Positions 9,654-19,086 of a stretch of 47,000 nucleotides of DNA are shown piece after piece. The DNA comes from Luteimonas sp. ANT-B3E (GTDB taxonomy: Bacteria; Pseudomonadota; Gammaproteobacteria; Xanthomonadales; Xanthomonadaceae). The DNA lies in assembly GCA_001683895.1 (NCBI GenBank), contig LXQJ01000054.1:17434-64433 (forward strand), in the 5' to 3' direction. How positions within the stretch are numbered: position 1 is the stretch's first letter; each line of letters starts with the position of its first letter. The translations under genes were made by a program, and so were the position numbers. The notes under the pieces are model-generated. The model was not told the origin of the DNA. It searched no databases and saw nothing but the letters and a program-made list of their open reading frames with translations.

Positions 9654-11149
9654 GCAGCGGCAGCTCCCATCGCCAGATCCTGCGCTCGTCGTCGATCATC
9701 GGCGGCGCCTCGGTCGTCAACATCCTGATCAGCCTGCTGCGGACCAAAGTGGCGGCGGTGTTGCTGGGCCCCGCTGGTATCGGGTTGATCGGGCTGTTCC
9801 AGAGTCTGATTGCCACGGCGTCCGCCATGGCCGCCTTAGGGTTCGGTACCGTCGGCACGCGACAGATCGCGGAGGCCGCAGGGCGGAAGGACGCTGCTGG
9901 TGTTGCTGCAGCGCGTCGTGCGCTGTTCTGGGGCACCGCAATCCTGGCCGTGATTGGTTTTGCGTTGGTCTGGCTGCTACGCGAGACCTTGGCAACTCGT
10001 CTGCTGGGCGATGCATCCCGCGCGACGGACGTGGGCTGGCTGGCGCTGGGCGTGGGCCTGACGGTGGCCGCTGGCTCCCAGGGTGCGCTGCTAACGGGGC
10101 TACGTCGCATAGGCGACATCGCCCGGGTCAGCGTGTGGTCCTCAGTGCTGGCGACGGTCATCGGTGTCAGTGCGTTGTGGCTCTGGGGCCCGCAAGGCCT
10201 GCTGGTCTTCGTCCTGGCAACACCCTTGGGCAGTTTCCTGATCGGCCACCTCTATGTCGCGCGGGTGCCCAAAGTGCAGGCGCCGTCCACGCCAATGCCG
10301 CAGTTGGCCGCGCAGTGGAAGGAGCTCGTTCGCATCGGTATTCCGTTCATGGTTACCGGAGTGATCGTTGCTGCAGGACAGCTCGCAGTTCGTGGCATCG
10401 TCCAGACCCAATTGGGTCCATCTGCTCTGGGTCAGTTTCAAGCCGCGTGGGTAGTCTCCGTGACGTATATGGGGTTCGTGCTTGGAGCGATGGGTGCTGA
10501 CTATTATCCGAGACTAACTGCTGCCATCGAAGATCGGCAGAAAGTCAATGAGCTCGTGAATCAACAGACCGAGGTCGCGTTGCTATTGGCGAGTCCTGTC
10601 CTGTTGATATTGTTGGCGCTTGCGCCATGGGCAATCGAGATCCTTTACTCAAGCAGTTTCGATCGAGCAAGTTCTTTATTGCGCTGGCAGATTGTCGGAG
10701 ATGTTCTAAAAATCGCCAGCTGGCCCTTAGGTTTTGTACTGCTCGCGGCTGGCGCGGGACGAACGTTCATGCTGACCGAGGCATTGGCAGTCGGTGTATT
10801 CACTGGCGCTGTTTGGATCATGCTCCCCGTGATCGGCCTCGCGGCTACCTCGTTTGCCTTTGTAACGATGTATTTATTTTACTTACCAGTAGTATATTGG
10901 CTGGCAAGAAGGCGTACTGACTTCAGGTGGGATCGACAAGTGTTCTTTCACGCCATAGTCCTTTTTCTCTTCGCGTCATTGGTGTCTCTCGCAATTACAT
11001 TGACGGAATGGTTGGGAGTCGCGCTGGCTTGCCTTGGTGCCGCCCTTTTTGGATGCTACGGCTTCGTGCGGCTTGACAGGCTTACTGGGCTTCCCGGCCA
11101 GTTAAGCCGAGTAGCGGTGAAAATTCGTACCTTCTTGTCTATTCGCTAG
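9650..11149 (+). CDS. wzx: Wzx-type O-antigen/lipid-linked oligosaccharide flippase
   Basis: 499 residues, GTG 9650 overlapping the aminotransferase stop (GTGA). About 12 membrane segments; the N-terminus [40 protein letters not shown] is the WzxE-like O-antigen translocase pattern. It flips undecaprenyl-diphosphate-linked repeat units across the inner membrane. The GC content falls clearly within the gene from about 10450, so the 3' half looks recombined or acquired together with the following glycosyltransferase. Confidence 0.9.
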   Translation: MSSGSSHRQILRSSSIIGGASVVNILISLLRTKVAAVLLGPAGIGLIGLFQSLIATASAMAALGFGTVGTRQIAEAAGRKDAAGVAAARRALFWGTAILAVIGFALVWLLRETLATRLLGDASRATDVGWLALGVGLTVAAGSQGALLTGLRRIGDIARVSVWSSVLATVIGVSALWLWGPQGLLVFVLATPLGSFLIGHLYVARVPKVQAPSTPMPQLAAQWKELVRIGIPFMVTGVIVAAGQLAVRGIVQTQLGPSALGQFQAAWVVSVTYMGFVLGAMGADYYPRLTAAIEDRQKVNELVNQQTEVALLLASPVLLILLALAPWAIEILYSSSFDRASSLLRWQIVGDVLKIASWPLGFVLLAAGAGRTFMLTEALAVGVFTGAVWIMLPVIGLAATSFAFVTMYLFYLPVVYWLARRRTDFRWDRQVFFHAIVLFLFASLVSLAITLTEWLGVALACLGAALFGCYGFVRLDRLTGLPGQLSRVAVKIRTFLSIR

Positions 11150-11199
11150 AGGCATTCAACGGCGTACTTTACATTATTCAACGATTCCTTCATCCACCA

Positions 11200-11223
11200 G
11201 ATTCAGCGGTATTTATCTGAATC
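11200..11223 (+). other. Small hairpin in an AT-rich gap before the GT2 gene
   Basis: GATTCAG (11200-11206) and CTGAATC (11217-11223) are inverted with a 10-base loop. It lies in the 99-base gap between wzx and the glycosyltransferase, one of the few spaces in an otherwise overlapping operon. It has no T run, so it is not a clear terminator. Confidence 0.35.
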
Positions 11224-11248
11224 GCGTGATGCTTACTACGCTCAATTC

Positions 11249-12205
11249 ATGGACAAGGTTATGGTTCTATCAGAGCATAGAGTTGAAAATTCGGATCATG
11301 GTGAGGCGAATGGACTTCCTCGTGTGAGTGTGGCCGTTGTCACCTACAACCAGCGCGACTTCCTTGAGGAGTGTTTGGAATCGATTTTGCGGCAAGATTA
11401 TCCCAATATAGAGATTGTTGTTGCAGACGACGCCTCGTCCGATGGAACGCGGGAGATGCTTCTTGAGTATGCGGCATCAGGTCGCGGAGAATTTGTCCTG
11501 CGCTTCGCTGCTGAGAACGGCGGCATCACATCCAATCAGAATGTCGCAGCTTCGGCTTGTTCTGGAAAATATCTATCTTGGATGGCCGGCGATGACTTGA
11601 TGCTCCCAGGAAAATTGAGCAAGCAAGTGGCAATCATGGAAAATAACCCGGACTGTGTTATCTGCTACCACGACTTGGACGTGTTTGACTCGTACACGGG
11701 GCGCACCATCAGGAAACACAGTGATATCGACAAGCCTCGCGAAGGTGATGTGCGCACTTTGGTTCGCTACGGTTGCTTTAATGGAGCGGTCTCCAATATG
11801 GTGCGCTCAGATTTTCAACCGGCGCCCGCCTTCGACGCGAGAATCCCTATTGCGTCTGACTGGCTCTACTGGATTGAATGTCTTTGGAAAGGTGGCAGGA
11901 TTATCTATATCGACGAGGTCTTGGGCCGTCACCGACGTCACGCGAACAACGTCACCTCGTCGTCTAGCAGGCTTCCGTCATTGAAGGAAGTGCAGGATCA
12001 CTTGTTCACATGCGAGATTGTTCTGTCTCGTGCCCCACAGCTAATTGGTGAGGTAAATGCCCGCAAGGCTTATCTGATGCAGTCTTTGCGATGGATCGAA
12101 GAAGGATCTTCGTATCGAAATTATCTGTGGGCGTCGCTGAGTTACCGGTTCAGGTTGAAAACATTTGTTGGCTTTCTGTTATCTTTCGTCGGTGTAAAGC
12201 GTTGA
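11249..12205 (+). CDS. Glycosyltransferase family 2
   Basis: 318 residues, ATG 11249 (weak ribosome-binding site; ATG 11261 is possible). GT-A fold: VSVAVVTYNQRDFLEECLESILRQDYPNIEIVVADDASSDGT, then the metal-binding motif in SWMAGDDLMLPGKLSKQ and a likely catalytic region SDWLYWIECLWKGG. It adds one sugar to the lipid-linked repeat unit on the cytoplasmic face. The gene is clearly more AT-rich than most of the locus and its codon use differs, consistent with recent acquisition and a serotype-specific linkage. Confidence 0.88.
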   Translation: MDKVMVLSEHRVENSDHGEANGLPRVSVAVVTYNQRDFLEECLESILRQDYPNIEIVVADDASSDGTREMLLEYAASGRGEFVLRFAAENGGITSNQNVAASACSGKYLSWMAGDDLMLPGKLSKQVAIMENNPDCVICYHDLDVFDSYTGRTIRKHSDIDKPREGDVRTLVRYGCFNGAVSNMVRSDFQPAPAFDARIPIASDWLYWIECLWKGGRIIYIDEVLGRHRRHANNVTSSSSRLPSLKEVQDHLFTCEIVLSRAPQLIGEVNARKAYLMQSLRWIEEGSSYRNYLWASLSYRFRLKTFVGFLLSFVGVKR

Positions 12206-12283
12206 TTGTTCGTAAGCATGTGGTGCCCCATCGCGGGGCAGATAGACATGCTGCCCATGGGAGACATCAGCCGGAGACGGATC

Positions 12284-13498
12284 GTGGCTGAGCCGAATGA
12301 CCGTGCGCCCTTACGGTCGGTGCTTTACCTGTCTTACGACGGCATGCTTGAGCCGTTGGGACAGTCGCAGGTGCTTGCCTACCTCGAATCCTTGGCTATG
12401 ACGCGGCCGATCCATCTGATGAGCTTTGAAAAGCCGAAAGACTGGGCGGATGTGACGCTACGCAATCGCGTGCAGGCGCGGATGGACGGCGCTGGCATCC
12501 AATGGCATCCGCGTCGATACCACAGGCGTCCATCGGCGCTGGCGACCAGCTGGGATATCGGGGTGGGCGTGCTGCTCGGCCTTTGGCTGATCATCCGCCA
12601 TCGTCTTGCCATCGTGCATGCCCGCAGCTATGTCGCCGGGGTCATGGCGCTACCACTGCTGTGGATGACCGGTGCGCGGTTCCTGTTCGACATGCGCGGG
12701 TTATGGGCCGACGAGCGCGTCGATGGTGGCCTGTGGCCGTGTGACGGACGCATGTACCAGCTGGCGAAGTGGTTCGAGCGACGCCTCCTGACGCGCGCGG
12801 ATCACGTGGTGTCGCTCACGAACGCGGCCGTGTCCGAAATCGAACGCTTCCCCTATCTCCGCAACGCTATGCCTCCCGTCAGCGTGATCCCTACCTGCGC
12901 CGATCTGGCGCGGTTCGCTCCCGTGGCGCCGCCGGATGGCCCTTTCGTGCTGGGATATGTGGGCTCAACGGGCACCTGGTACCTGTTCGACGCGGTGGTC
13001 GCGTGCTTTGCGCAACTCCGCACCATGCGGCCTGATGCGCGATTTCTCGTCGTCAACCGCGGCGAGCATGCCTACGTGCTTGACCGTCTTTCGGCCGGCG
13101 GGGTGCCAATGGATGCGGTAGAGGTGCGCGCGGCTGACCACGCAGAGGTGCCTGCACAGATGGCGCGCATGCACGCAGGGGTGTTCTTCATCAAGCCGGT
13201 ATTCTCCAAACAGGCGTCCGCGCCGACAAAGCTCGGCGAATTCCTCGGTTGCGGAATTGCATGCCTTAGCAACACCGGAGTGGGAGATATGGCGGCCATC
13301 CTCGAGGGTGATCGTGTAGGTGTAGCGATCGATGAGTTCGGCCCATCGGCGTTGGCCAACGGCCTGACACGACTCCTTCTGCTCGTGGCCGAGGAGAACG
13401 TCCGCTCGCGCTGCGTAGCGGCGGCGATAACTCATTTTTCGCTCGATGGTGGAGTCGCCCAATACAACAGAATCTATCAACTACTGGATAAGGAATGA
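12284..13498 (+). CDS. Glycosyltransferase family 4 (GT-B)
   Basis: 404 residues from GTG 12284, chosen because GGAG (12273-12276) lies 7 bases upstream and the first Rossmann strand (SVLYLSYDGMLEPLGQSQVLAYLESL) follows at once. Earlier in-frame starts (TTG 12206, ATG 12218, 12248, 12257) would add an unlikely leader. The C-terminal half has the GT-B donor region (VLGYVGSTGTWYLFDAVV, APTKLGEFLGCGIACLSNTGVGD). It overlaps the methyltransferase start by 4 bases. Donor and acceptor sugars are unknown. Confidence 0.85.
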   Translation: MAEPNDRAPLRSVLYLSYDGMLEPLGQSQVLAYLESLAMTRPIHLMSFEKPKDWADVTLRNRVQARMDGAGIQWHPRRYHRRPSALATSWDIGVGVLLGLWLIIRHRLAIVHARSYVAGVMALPLLWMTGARFLFDMRGLWADERVDGGLWPCDGRMYQLAKWFERRLLTRADHVVSLTNAAVSEIERFPYLRNAMPPVSVIPTCADLARFAPVAPPDGPFVLGYVGSTGTWYLFDAVVACFAQLRTMRPDARFLVVNRGEHAYVLDRLSAGGVPMDAVEVRAADHAEVPAQMARMHAGVFFIKPVFSKQASAPTKLGEFLGCGIACLSNTGVGDMAAILEGDRVGVAIDEFGPSALANGLTRLLLLVAEENVRSRCVAAAITHFSLDGGVAQYNRIYQLLDKE

Positions 13499-14322
13499 AA
13501 CGTAACCTGGATCCGCTGACCGTCGACAGTTTCGGCGACGAGTGGGCGCGATTTGACCAGTCTGCCATGACCAAGGAAGAGGCAAGGAGGATTTTCGAAG
13601 ATTACTTTGCGATCTTTCCCTGGGCGGATCTGCCCGCCAAGGCATCCGGTTTCGACATGGGGTGTGGCTCCGGCCGCTGGGCGCATCTTGCAGCTCCTCG
13701 TGTCGGTCACCTGCATTGCATCGATCCGTCCAGCGCGCTGGGGGTTGCGCGCCGGACGCTAGCATCACATGACAACGTGACGTTTCACGACGCGTCTGTC
13801 GATGACTTGCCCCTGCCTTCTGGCAGCCAGGACTTCGGCTACTCGCTCGGTGTGCTTCATCATGTTCCTGATACCGCAGACGGTATCCGTTCATGTGCAT
13901 CGATGCTCAAACGCGGAGCACCCTTTCTGGTGTATCTCTACTATGCGTTCGACAATCGTCCGGGCGCGTTCCGACTTGTATGGCGGTGCTCAGATTGGAT
14001 GCGACGCGTTGTGCATCGACTGCCCTCCGCAGCCAAGGGTGTGGTGACGGACGTCATCGCACTGACTGTTTACCTACCGTTCGCGTGCGCTTCTCGCCTT
14101 CTGATGCGCATGGGGGTGGGTGTCACCAACGTGCCGCTCTCCTATTATCACGACCACAGCTGGTACACGATGCGCACTGACTCGCGTGATCGTTTCGGAA
14201 CGCCGCTCGAGCAGCGTTTCACTCGTGTCGAGATCCAGCAGATGATGGAGGCGGCTGGGCTGCGCGACATATGCTTCTCCGACGAAGCTCCGTATTGGTG
14301 CGCCGTAGGCATCAAGGAGTGA
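13495..14322 (+). CDS. SAM-dependent methyltransferase, class I
   Basis: 275 residues, ATG 13495 overlapping the glycosyltransferase stop. SAM-binding motif FDMGCGSGRWAHLAA, acidic residue in LHCIDPSSA, and motif near DFGYSLGVLHHVPDTADGI, as in Methyltransf_11 proteins. In a polysaccharide operon it may O-methylate a sugar or cap the chain; which is not determinable here. Its stop region overlaps or abuts the next gene. Confidence 0.87.
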   Translation: MKRNLDPLTVDSFGDEWARFDQSAMTKEEARRIFEDYFAIFPWADLPAKASGFDMGCGSGRWAHLAAPRVGHLHCIDPSSALGVARRTLASHDNVTFHDASVDDLPLPSGSQDFGYSLGVLHHVPDTADGIRSCASMLKRGAPFLVYLYYAFDNRPGAFRLVWRCSDWMRRVVHRLPSAAKGVVTDVIALTVYLPFACASRLLMRMGVGVTNVPLSYYHDHSWYTMRTDSRDRFGTPLEQRFTRVEIQQMMEAAGLRDICFSDEAPYWCAVGIKE

Positions 14323-15383
14323 TCCATGTGCTGGGGTTGGCGCTCTACGGCCAAGTGGCTGCGAGTACGCGCTATCGGCTGGGTCAGTTCGCCCCCGGGC
14401 TCGCCGCGGAGCACGGGATAAAGCTGGAGACAAGCTCCCTTTTGGGTGACGAGTATCTTCGCCGCCGCTTCAACGGAGAGGTCATGCCTTGGGCAGCGAT
14501 GCTGGCGGCTGGCTGGGCAAGGCTGGCCGAGCTTCGCAAGAGCAAACACGACCTCATGATGCTGCACTGCGAGTTGTTTCCGCTGATGCCGGCGGTCGTC
14601 GAACGAAAATTGCTGGGAGATCGTCCGTACATCTACGATTTCGATGACGCGTTCTATTTGAAATATCGGACAGGCCGGCTCTCGCCGCTGCGACCGCTAT
14701 TGGGAAGCAAGTTTGACAGCGTCATGACCGGTGCTTCCGCTATCACTGCGGGCAACCGTGCACTTGCGGATTACGCGGGGAAGTTCAACGGCGCCACAAC
14801 GGTGTTGCCTACCGTTGTAGACACTGGGCGCTACGTGCCTTCTGGAGCGAAGCGCGGTGGACGGTTCACGGTTGGGTGGATCGGATCGCCTTCCACGGCA
14901 CCGTACCTGGAGGAGCTCGCTCCCGCCCTGCGTCAACTTGGAGCGGAAGGTGCCGTCACCTTTGTCGTGATCGGAGGAAAGGCGCCAGTTGTTCCCGGGG
15001 TGGATGTGCATGAAGTCGAATGGAGCGAGGCCACGGAAGTGGAGCTGATCAACAGTTTCGATGTTGGCGTCATGCCCCTTCCCGATAGTGATTGGGCACG
15101 CGGCAAGTGTGCCTTCAAGCTCATCCAGTACATGGCGTGTGGCGTACCGGTAGTCGGCACTGCGGTCGGCGCCAACCATGATGTGGTGACATCGGACTGT
15201 GGTTTTCTTGCCGGCTCAGATGCAGATTGGCTGAACGCCCTTCGCACGATTCGCGACGATCCCGTGCTGTCACGCGCGCTGGGGGATGCGGGGCGGTCCC
15301 GGGCGGAAGAGCATTTCTCGTTGCGGCGCAATCTGCCGGTGCTGGCAGCGGTGATTCGGAAAGCCGCCGACGGAGGTGGCTGA
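14319..15383 (+). CDS. Glycosyltransferase, GT-B fold (GT4-like)
   Basis: 354 residues from GTG 14319, overlapping the methyltransferase stop. An in-frame GTG at 14328 has better spacing from AAGGAG (14314-14319) and may be the real start. VLGLALYGQVAASTRYRLGQF is the typical N-terminus of this group, with the motif YIYDFDDAFYLKY mid-protein and a donor region around FKLIQYMACGVPVVGTAVGANHDVV. It adds a sugar of unknown identity. Only 3 bases separate it from asnB. Confidence 0.85.
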   Translation: MIHVLGLALYGQVAASTRYRLGQFAPGLAAEHGIKLETSSLLGDEYLRRRFNGEVMPWAAMLAAGWARLAELRKSKHDLMMLHCELFPLMPAVVERKLLGDRPYIYDFDDAFYLKYRTGRLSPLRPLLGSKFDSVMTGASAITAGNRALADYAGKFNGATTVLPTVVDTGRYVPSGAKRGGRFTVGWIGSPSTAPYLEELAPALRQLGAEGAVTFVVIGGKAPVVPGVDVHEVEWSEATEVELINSFDVGVMPLPDSDWARGKCAFKLIQYMACGVPVVGTAVGANHDVVTSDCGFLAGSDADWLNALRTIRDDPVLSRALGDAGRSRAEEHFSLRRNLPVLAAVIRKAADGGG

Positions 15384-15386
15384 ATA

Positions 15387-17348
15387 ATGTGTGGATTGAC
15401 CGGTTTCTGGCGTCCCGCCGGCCTGGCGGCGGACGCCGCGGACACTGCGCGGGCGATGGCGTCCCGCATCGCTCACCGCGGCCCGGACGACGACGGCGTG
15501 TGGACCGACGACGAGGCCGGCATCGCGCTGGCGCACCGTCGGCTGGCGATCGTCGACCTGTCTACCGCGGGCCACCAGCCGATGGCATCGGCCAGCGGCC
15601 GCTGGGTGCTGGCCTACAACGGCGAGGTCTATAACCATCTGGCGCTGCGGTCCCGGCTGCAGGTCGAGGGCGCCGCGCTCGACTGGCGCGGGCACGCCGA
15701 CACCGAGACGCTGCTGGCCTGCATCGCGGCGTGGGGCGTGGAGCGAACGCTCACCGAAAGTGTCGGCATGTTCGCGTTCGCGCTCTGGGACCGTGCAGAG
15801 CGCGCACTTTGGCTGGCGCGCGACCGCCTCGGCGAGAAGCCGCTCTACTACGGCTGGCAGGGCGACACCTTTCTGTTCGGGTCCGAGCTGAAGGCGCTGC
15901 GCGCGCATCCGGCCTTCGCGGCTGAGGTCGATCGCGGCGCGCTGACGCTGCTGCTGCGCCACAACTACGTTCCGGCGCCGTACTCGATCCATCGCGGCAT
16001 TCACAAGCTGCCGCCGGGCACGCTGCTGCGGTTGTCGGCGGGGCAGCGCGACGCGGTGCCTGAGGCCTGGTGGTCGTTGGCCGAGGTCGCCGAGCGGGCC
16101 ATGGCGCAGGCGTTTGCCGGCAACGACGACGACGCGGTGACGGCGGTCGAGCAGGCGCTAGGCAACGCGGTGCGCGGTCAGATGATGGCCGACGTGCCGC
16201 TGGGTGCGCTGCTGTCGGGGGGCATCGACTCCACACTGATCACGGCACTGGCACAGGCCGGCAGCACGCGGCGCGTGCGCACGTTCACGATCGGTTTCGA
16301 GGAGAAGCAGTACGACGAGGCGGATCACGCCCGCGCCGTGGCGGCACACCTGGGCACCGACCATACCGAGATGCGGCTGGCCGGCAGCGATGCGCTGGCG
16401 CTGGTGCCGCGGCTGCCGGATATGTACGACGAGCCGTTCGCGGATTCGTCACAGCTGCCGACGCATCTGGTGATGCAGCTAGCGCGACAGCACGTCACCG
16501 TCGCGCTCTCGGGCGATGCGGGTGACGAGTTCTTCGGCGGCTATAACCGATATGTCCTGGCGCCCGCCGTGTGGCGAAGCGTCGGTAGCCTGCCCGCCGG
16601 GCTTCGCGCAGCCGCTGCGCGCATGGGTGCGCGGATGCCGGCAAGCTGGACGCGCGCGCTGCCGGAGGTGATTTCGCGACGCAGCGGGCTTGCGCAGGCA
16701 GGCGACAAGCTGCAGAAACTCGCCCGCGTGCTGTCGATGGACGGCATCCAGAACATGGACGATCTGTACGTGTCGCTGGTCTCGGAGTGGGCGGATCCGG
16801 CGAGCCTTGTGGTCGGTGGGACGCTGGCGCCAAACCTCCTCGACGACCGCACCGCCTGGCCGAAGCTTGAGGATCCGGTCGCGAGGATGATGGCGCTGGA
16901 CGGCCTGACGTACCTGCCCGACGACATCCTGGTGAAGGTGGACCGGGCGGCGATGGCGGTGTCGCTGGAGACGCGCGTGCCGTTCCTGGACCGTGAGGTG
17001 ATGGCGCTGGCGTGGTCGCTGCCGATGCACATGAAGCTGCGCGACGGCCGCGGCAAGTGGATCCTGCGCCAGCTGCTGGACCGCCACGTGCCGCGTGCGC
17101 TGGTGGAGCGGCCGAAGATGGGCTTCGGCATCCCGCTGGACGACTGGCTGCGCGGCCCGCTGCGCGATTGGGCCGAGGCGCTGCTGTCGGAAGAGCGGCT
17201 CCTGCGAGAGCGCTACCTGCACCCGAAGCCGATCCGCGCGGCGTGGAAGCGCCACCTCTCGGGCGACGCCTCATATGGCTACCGGCTGTGGTCGGTGCTG
17301 ATGTTCCAGGCGTGGCTGGAGCAGCAGGAGCGCGACGCCACATGTTGA
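15387..17348 (+). CDS. Glutamine-dependent asparagine synthase-type amidotransferase (AsnB family)
   Basis: 653 residues. MCGLTGFWRP places the nucleophile Cys2 of the class II glutaminase domain right after the initiator Met. The synthetase domain has the PP-loop LSGGIDSTLITAL and later GDAGDEFFGGYNRY. It makes ammonia from Gln and uses ATP to amidate a carboxylate. AsnB homologues in O-antigen loci (WbpS in Pseudomonas aeruginosa O6 is the known case) amidate hexuronic acids; with the uronate genes at 3.8-7.0 kb a similar role is likely but inferred. It overlaps the next gene by 7 bases. Confidence 0.9.
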   Translation: MCGLTGFWRPAGLAADAADTARAMASRIAHRGPDDDGVWTDDEAGIALAHRRLAIVDLSTAGHQPMASASGRWVLAYNGEVYNHLALRSRLQVEGAALDWRGHADTETLLACIAAWGVERTLTESVGMFAFALWDRAERALWLARDRLGEKPLYYGWQGDTFLFGSELKALRAHPAFAAEVDRGALTLLLRHNYVPAPYSIHRGIHKLPPGTLLRLSAGQRDAVPEAWWSLAEVAERAMAQAFAGNDDDAVTAVEQALGNAVRGQMMADVPLGALLSGGIDSTLITALAQAGSTRRVRTFTIGFEEKQYDEADHARAVAAHLGTDHTEMRLAGSDALALVPRLPDMYDEPFADSSQLPTHLVMQLARQHVTVALSGDAGDEFFGGYNRYVLAPAVWRSVGSLPAGLRAAAARMGARMPASWTRALPEVISRRSGLAQAGDKLQKLARVLSMDGIQNMDDLYVSLVSEWADPASLVVGGTLAPNLLDDRTAWPKLEDPVARMMALDGLTYLPDDILVKVDRAAMAVSLETRVPFLDREVMALAWSLPMHMKLRDGRGKWILRQLLDRHVPRALVERPKMGFGIPLDDWLRGPLRDWAEALLSEERLLRERYLHPKPIRAAWKRHLSGDASYGYRLWSVLMFQAWLEQQERDATC

Positions 17349-18379
17349 CCTACTGGATGCTGCTGCTGGTGCCGGTGCTGGGCGCGCTGTCGCCGCTGCG
17401 GCTGCAGCCCGCCAGCCAGCGCATCGTGTGGCTGCTGGTCTGGCTCGGCTTCACCTTGGTGATGGGCCTGCGCCATGAGGTCGGCGGCGACTGGTTCAAC
17501 TATCTGCCTATGTTCCTCGACACGGCGCAGAGGGATCTCGCAACGGCGGTCTCGATGGGCGATCCGGGCTATTCCGGGTTGAGCTGGATCGTCGTGGCCG
17601 TGGGCGGCGACCACTACGTCCTGCACCTGCTGTGCGCGGCGGTGGTGATGGCCGGCACCGTGGTCTTCTGCCGCGCGCAGCCCAACCCGTGGCTGGCGCT
17701 GCTGGCGTCGGTGCCGTACATGCTGGTGGTGGTGGGCATGGGCTACACGCGGCAGTCCGTGGCGCTCGGGTTCGCGCTGATTGCGCTAGTGGCGCTGGGC
17801 GACGGCCGCACGCGCAAGTTCGTGCTCTGGGTGATTTTGGGCGCGCTGTTCCACAAGTCCGCGGTGTTGCTGCTGCCGATCGCCGCGCTGGCGTCCAGCC
17901 GCAATCGCTGGCTGACCGGCCTGCTGGTGCTTGCCAGCACCGCACTCATGTACTACCTGCTGCTGGAAGACACCGCCGAGGCTCTGTGGACCAACTACGT
18001 CGAGGCCGACATGCAGTCGCAAGGCGGTGCGATCCGCGTGGCGATGAACGCGCTGCCGGCGCTGCTGCTGCTCGCGTTTCGCAAGCGGCTGATGCCTGAG
18101 CCCGGGGAGCGCGCGCTGTGGCTGTGGCTGGCGGTGTTCGCGCTGGTGTGCATGCCGCTGGTGGGGCTGGCGTCCACCGCGGTCGACCGGGTGGCGCTGT
18201 ATCTGATCCCGCTGCAGCTGTACGTGTTCTCGCGGTTGCCGCGGCTGGCGTCGGCGACGCCCACGCGCACACTGCTGGTGCTGGGCATCGTCGGCTACTA
18301 CGTGGCGGTGCAGTTCGTGTGGCTGAACTTCGCGACCCATGCGCAGTACTGGGTGCCGTACCGGTTCATGCCGCTGTGA
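17342..18379 (+). CDS. EpsG/Wzy-type polysaccharide polymerase
   Basis: 345 residues, ATG 17342. About ten membrane segments with the EpsG-family pattern: LRHEVGGDWFNYLPMF near residue 45, then GYTRQSVALGFALIAL and LFHKSAVLLLPIA. These residues line the catalytic side of EpsG/Wzy proteins. It polymerises repeat units in the periplasm. Its stop overlaps a GTG that would start the decayed glycosyltransferase fragment downstream. Confidence 0.85.
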   Translation: MLTYWMLLLVPVLGALSPLRLQPASQRIVWLLVWLGFTLVMGLRHEVGGDWFNYLPMFLDTAQRDLATAVSMGDPGYSGLSWIVVAVGGDHYVLHLLCAAVVMAGTVVFCRAQPNPWLALLASVPYMLVVVGMGYTRQSVALGFALIALVALGDGRTRKFVLWVILGALFHKSAVLLLPIAALASSRNRWLTGLLVLASTALMYYLLLEDTAEALWTNYVEADMQSQGGAIRVAMNALPALLLLAFRKRLMPEPGERALWLWLAVFALVCMPLVGLASTAVDRVALYLIPLQLYVFSRLPRLASATPTRTLLVLGIVGYYVAVQFVWLNFATHAQYWVPYRFMPL

Positions 18380-18516
18380 GTGGTGCGGGCACAGGCATCA
18401 GGACCGCCTTCGTCCCCACCACGGACCGGTACCTGCACAACGCTCGGCGCTTGCTGGCAGTGCAGTCTGCAGACGTGTGGACGGCTCTAGTCCCGAGACA
18501 CCCACAGGATAGACCA
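18376..18516 (+). pseudogene. Remnant of the 5' end of a family 4 glycosyltransferase
   Basis: From GTG 18376 (overlapping the polymerase stop as GTGA) the frame encodes PTTDRYLHNARRLLA followed by VQSADVWTAL. This parallels ANTDWYLYNFRRSLA at the start of the intact glycosyltransferase at 19801, in register and with similar spacing. Similarity fades by about 18505, and the toxin-antitoxin promoter begins at 18521. Most likely a gene start left behind when the HTH/AbiEii module entered or when the region recombined. Confidence 0.65.
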
Positions 18517-18520
18517 AAAA

Positions 18521-18570
18521 GTGTTTCCTATAATTGACATATGTGGGAATATGTTTATTATAAGAAACAC
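18521..18570 (+). promoter_or_regulatory. Promoter with flanking inverted operator, HTH/AbiEii module
   Basis: GTGTTTCCTATAAT (18521-18534) and ATTATAAGAAACAC (18557-18570) are inverted copies with 13 of 14 matches. A sigma-70 type promoter lies between and over them: TTGACA (18534-18539), 16 bases, TATTAT (18556-18561). This AT-rich island in GC-rich DNA fits an autoregulated toxin-antitoxin promoter bound by the HTH protein. The start site would be about 18568. Confidence 0.75.
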
Positions 18571-18591
18571 TGAGTGTATGAATTGGGCCTG

Positions 18592-19086
18592 ATGCGTATC
18601 GCTGACGCCAGCTCCGCGACCGATCCCGAGACGCAGGCTGAGTCCCTGGGCGCCGCGCTGCGTTCCCGCCGCAAGTCGCTCGGCATCAGCATGGCCGCGG
18701 CCGCCGAGGCCGCTGCCATATCGCGGGTAACCTGGCATCGGCTGGAGAAGGGCGAGTCACGCGTGGCACTGGGCTCGCTGCTGGCCGCGGCGGCTGTGCT
18801 GGGACTGGAGCTGTCCTTGGCGGAAGACGCGGGCGATACGCCGCCGCTATCTCCCCCCTCACTCGCGGCCTGGCTGCCACTGCGCATCCGCCTGGCGGAT
18901 TACCCCGGCTTGCGCAGCCTGGCCTGGCAGGTTCGCGAGGGTCTGGAAGCGGTGACACCGCGCGAGGCGCTGGGATTGTACGAACGCAACTGGCGCCACC
19001 TGGACGACGCCTCGCTGGATGCAGGCGAGCGCGCGCTGGTGCACACCCTTCGCCAGGTCTTCGACGGTGCAGCGGGCGATGTTTGA
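18592..19086 (+). CDS. HTH-type antitoxin/regulator
   Basis: 164 residues, ATG 18592 (GTG 18574 would add six residues). XRE-like helix-turn-helix: LGAALRSRRKSLGISMAAAAEAAAISRVTWHRLEKGESRVALGSLLAAAAVLG. The C-terminal half is a helical extension of unrecognised type. It overlaps the nucleotidyltransferase toxin by 8 bases. Paired with an AbiEii-like NTase it is predicted to be the antitoxin, and to bind the inverted operator at 18521-18570. Confidence 0.85.
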   Translation: MRIADASSATDPETQAESLGAALRSRRKSLGISMAAAAEAAAISRVTWHRLEKGESRVALGSLLAAAAVLGLELSLAEDAGDTPPLSPPSLAAWLPLRIRLADYPGLRSLAWQVREGLEAVTPREALGLYERNWRHLDDASLDAGERALVHTLRQVFDGAAGDV

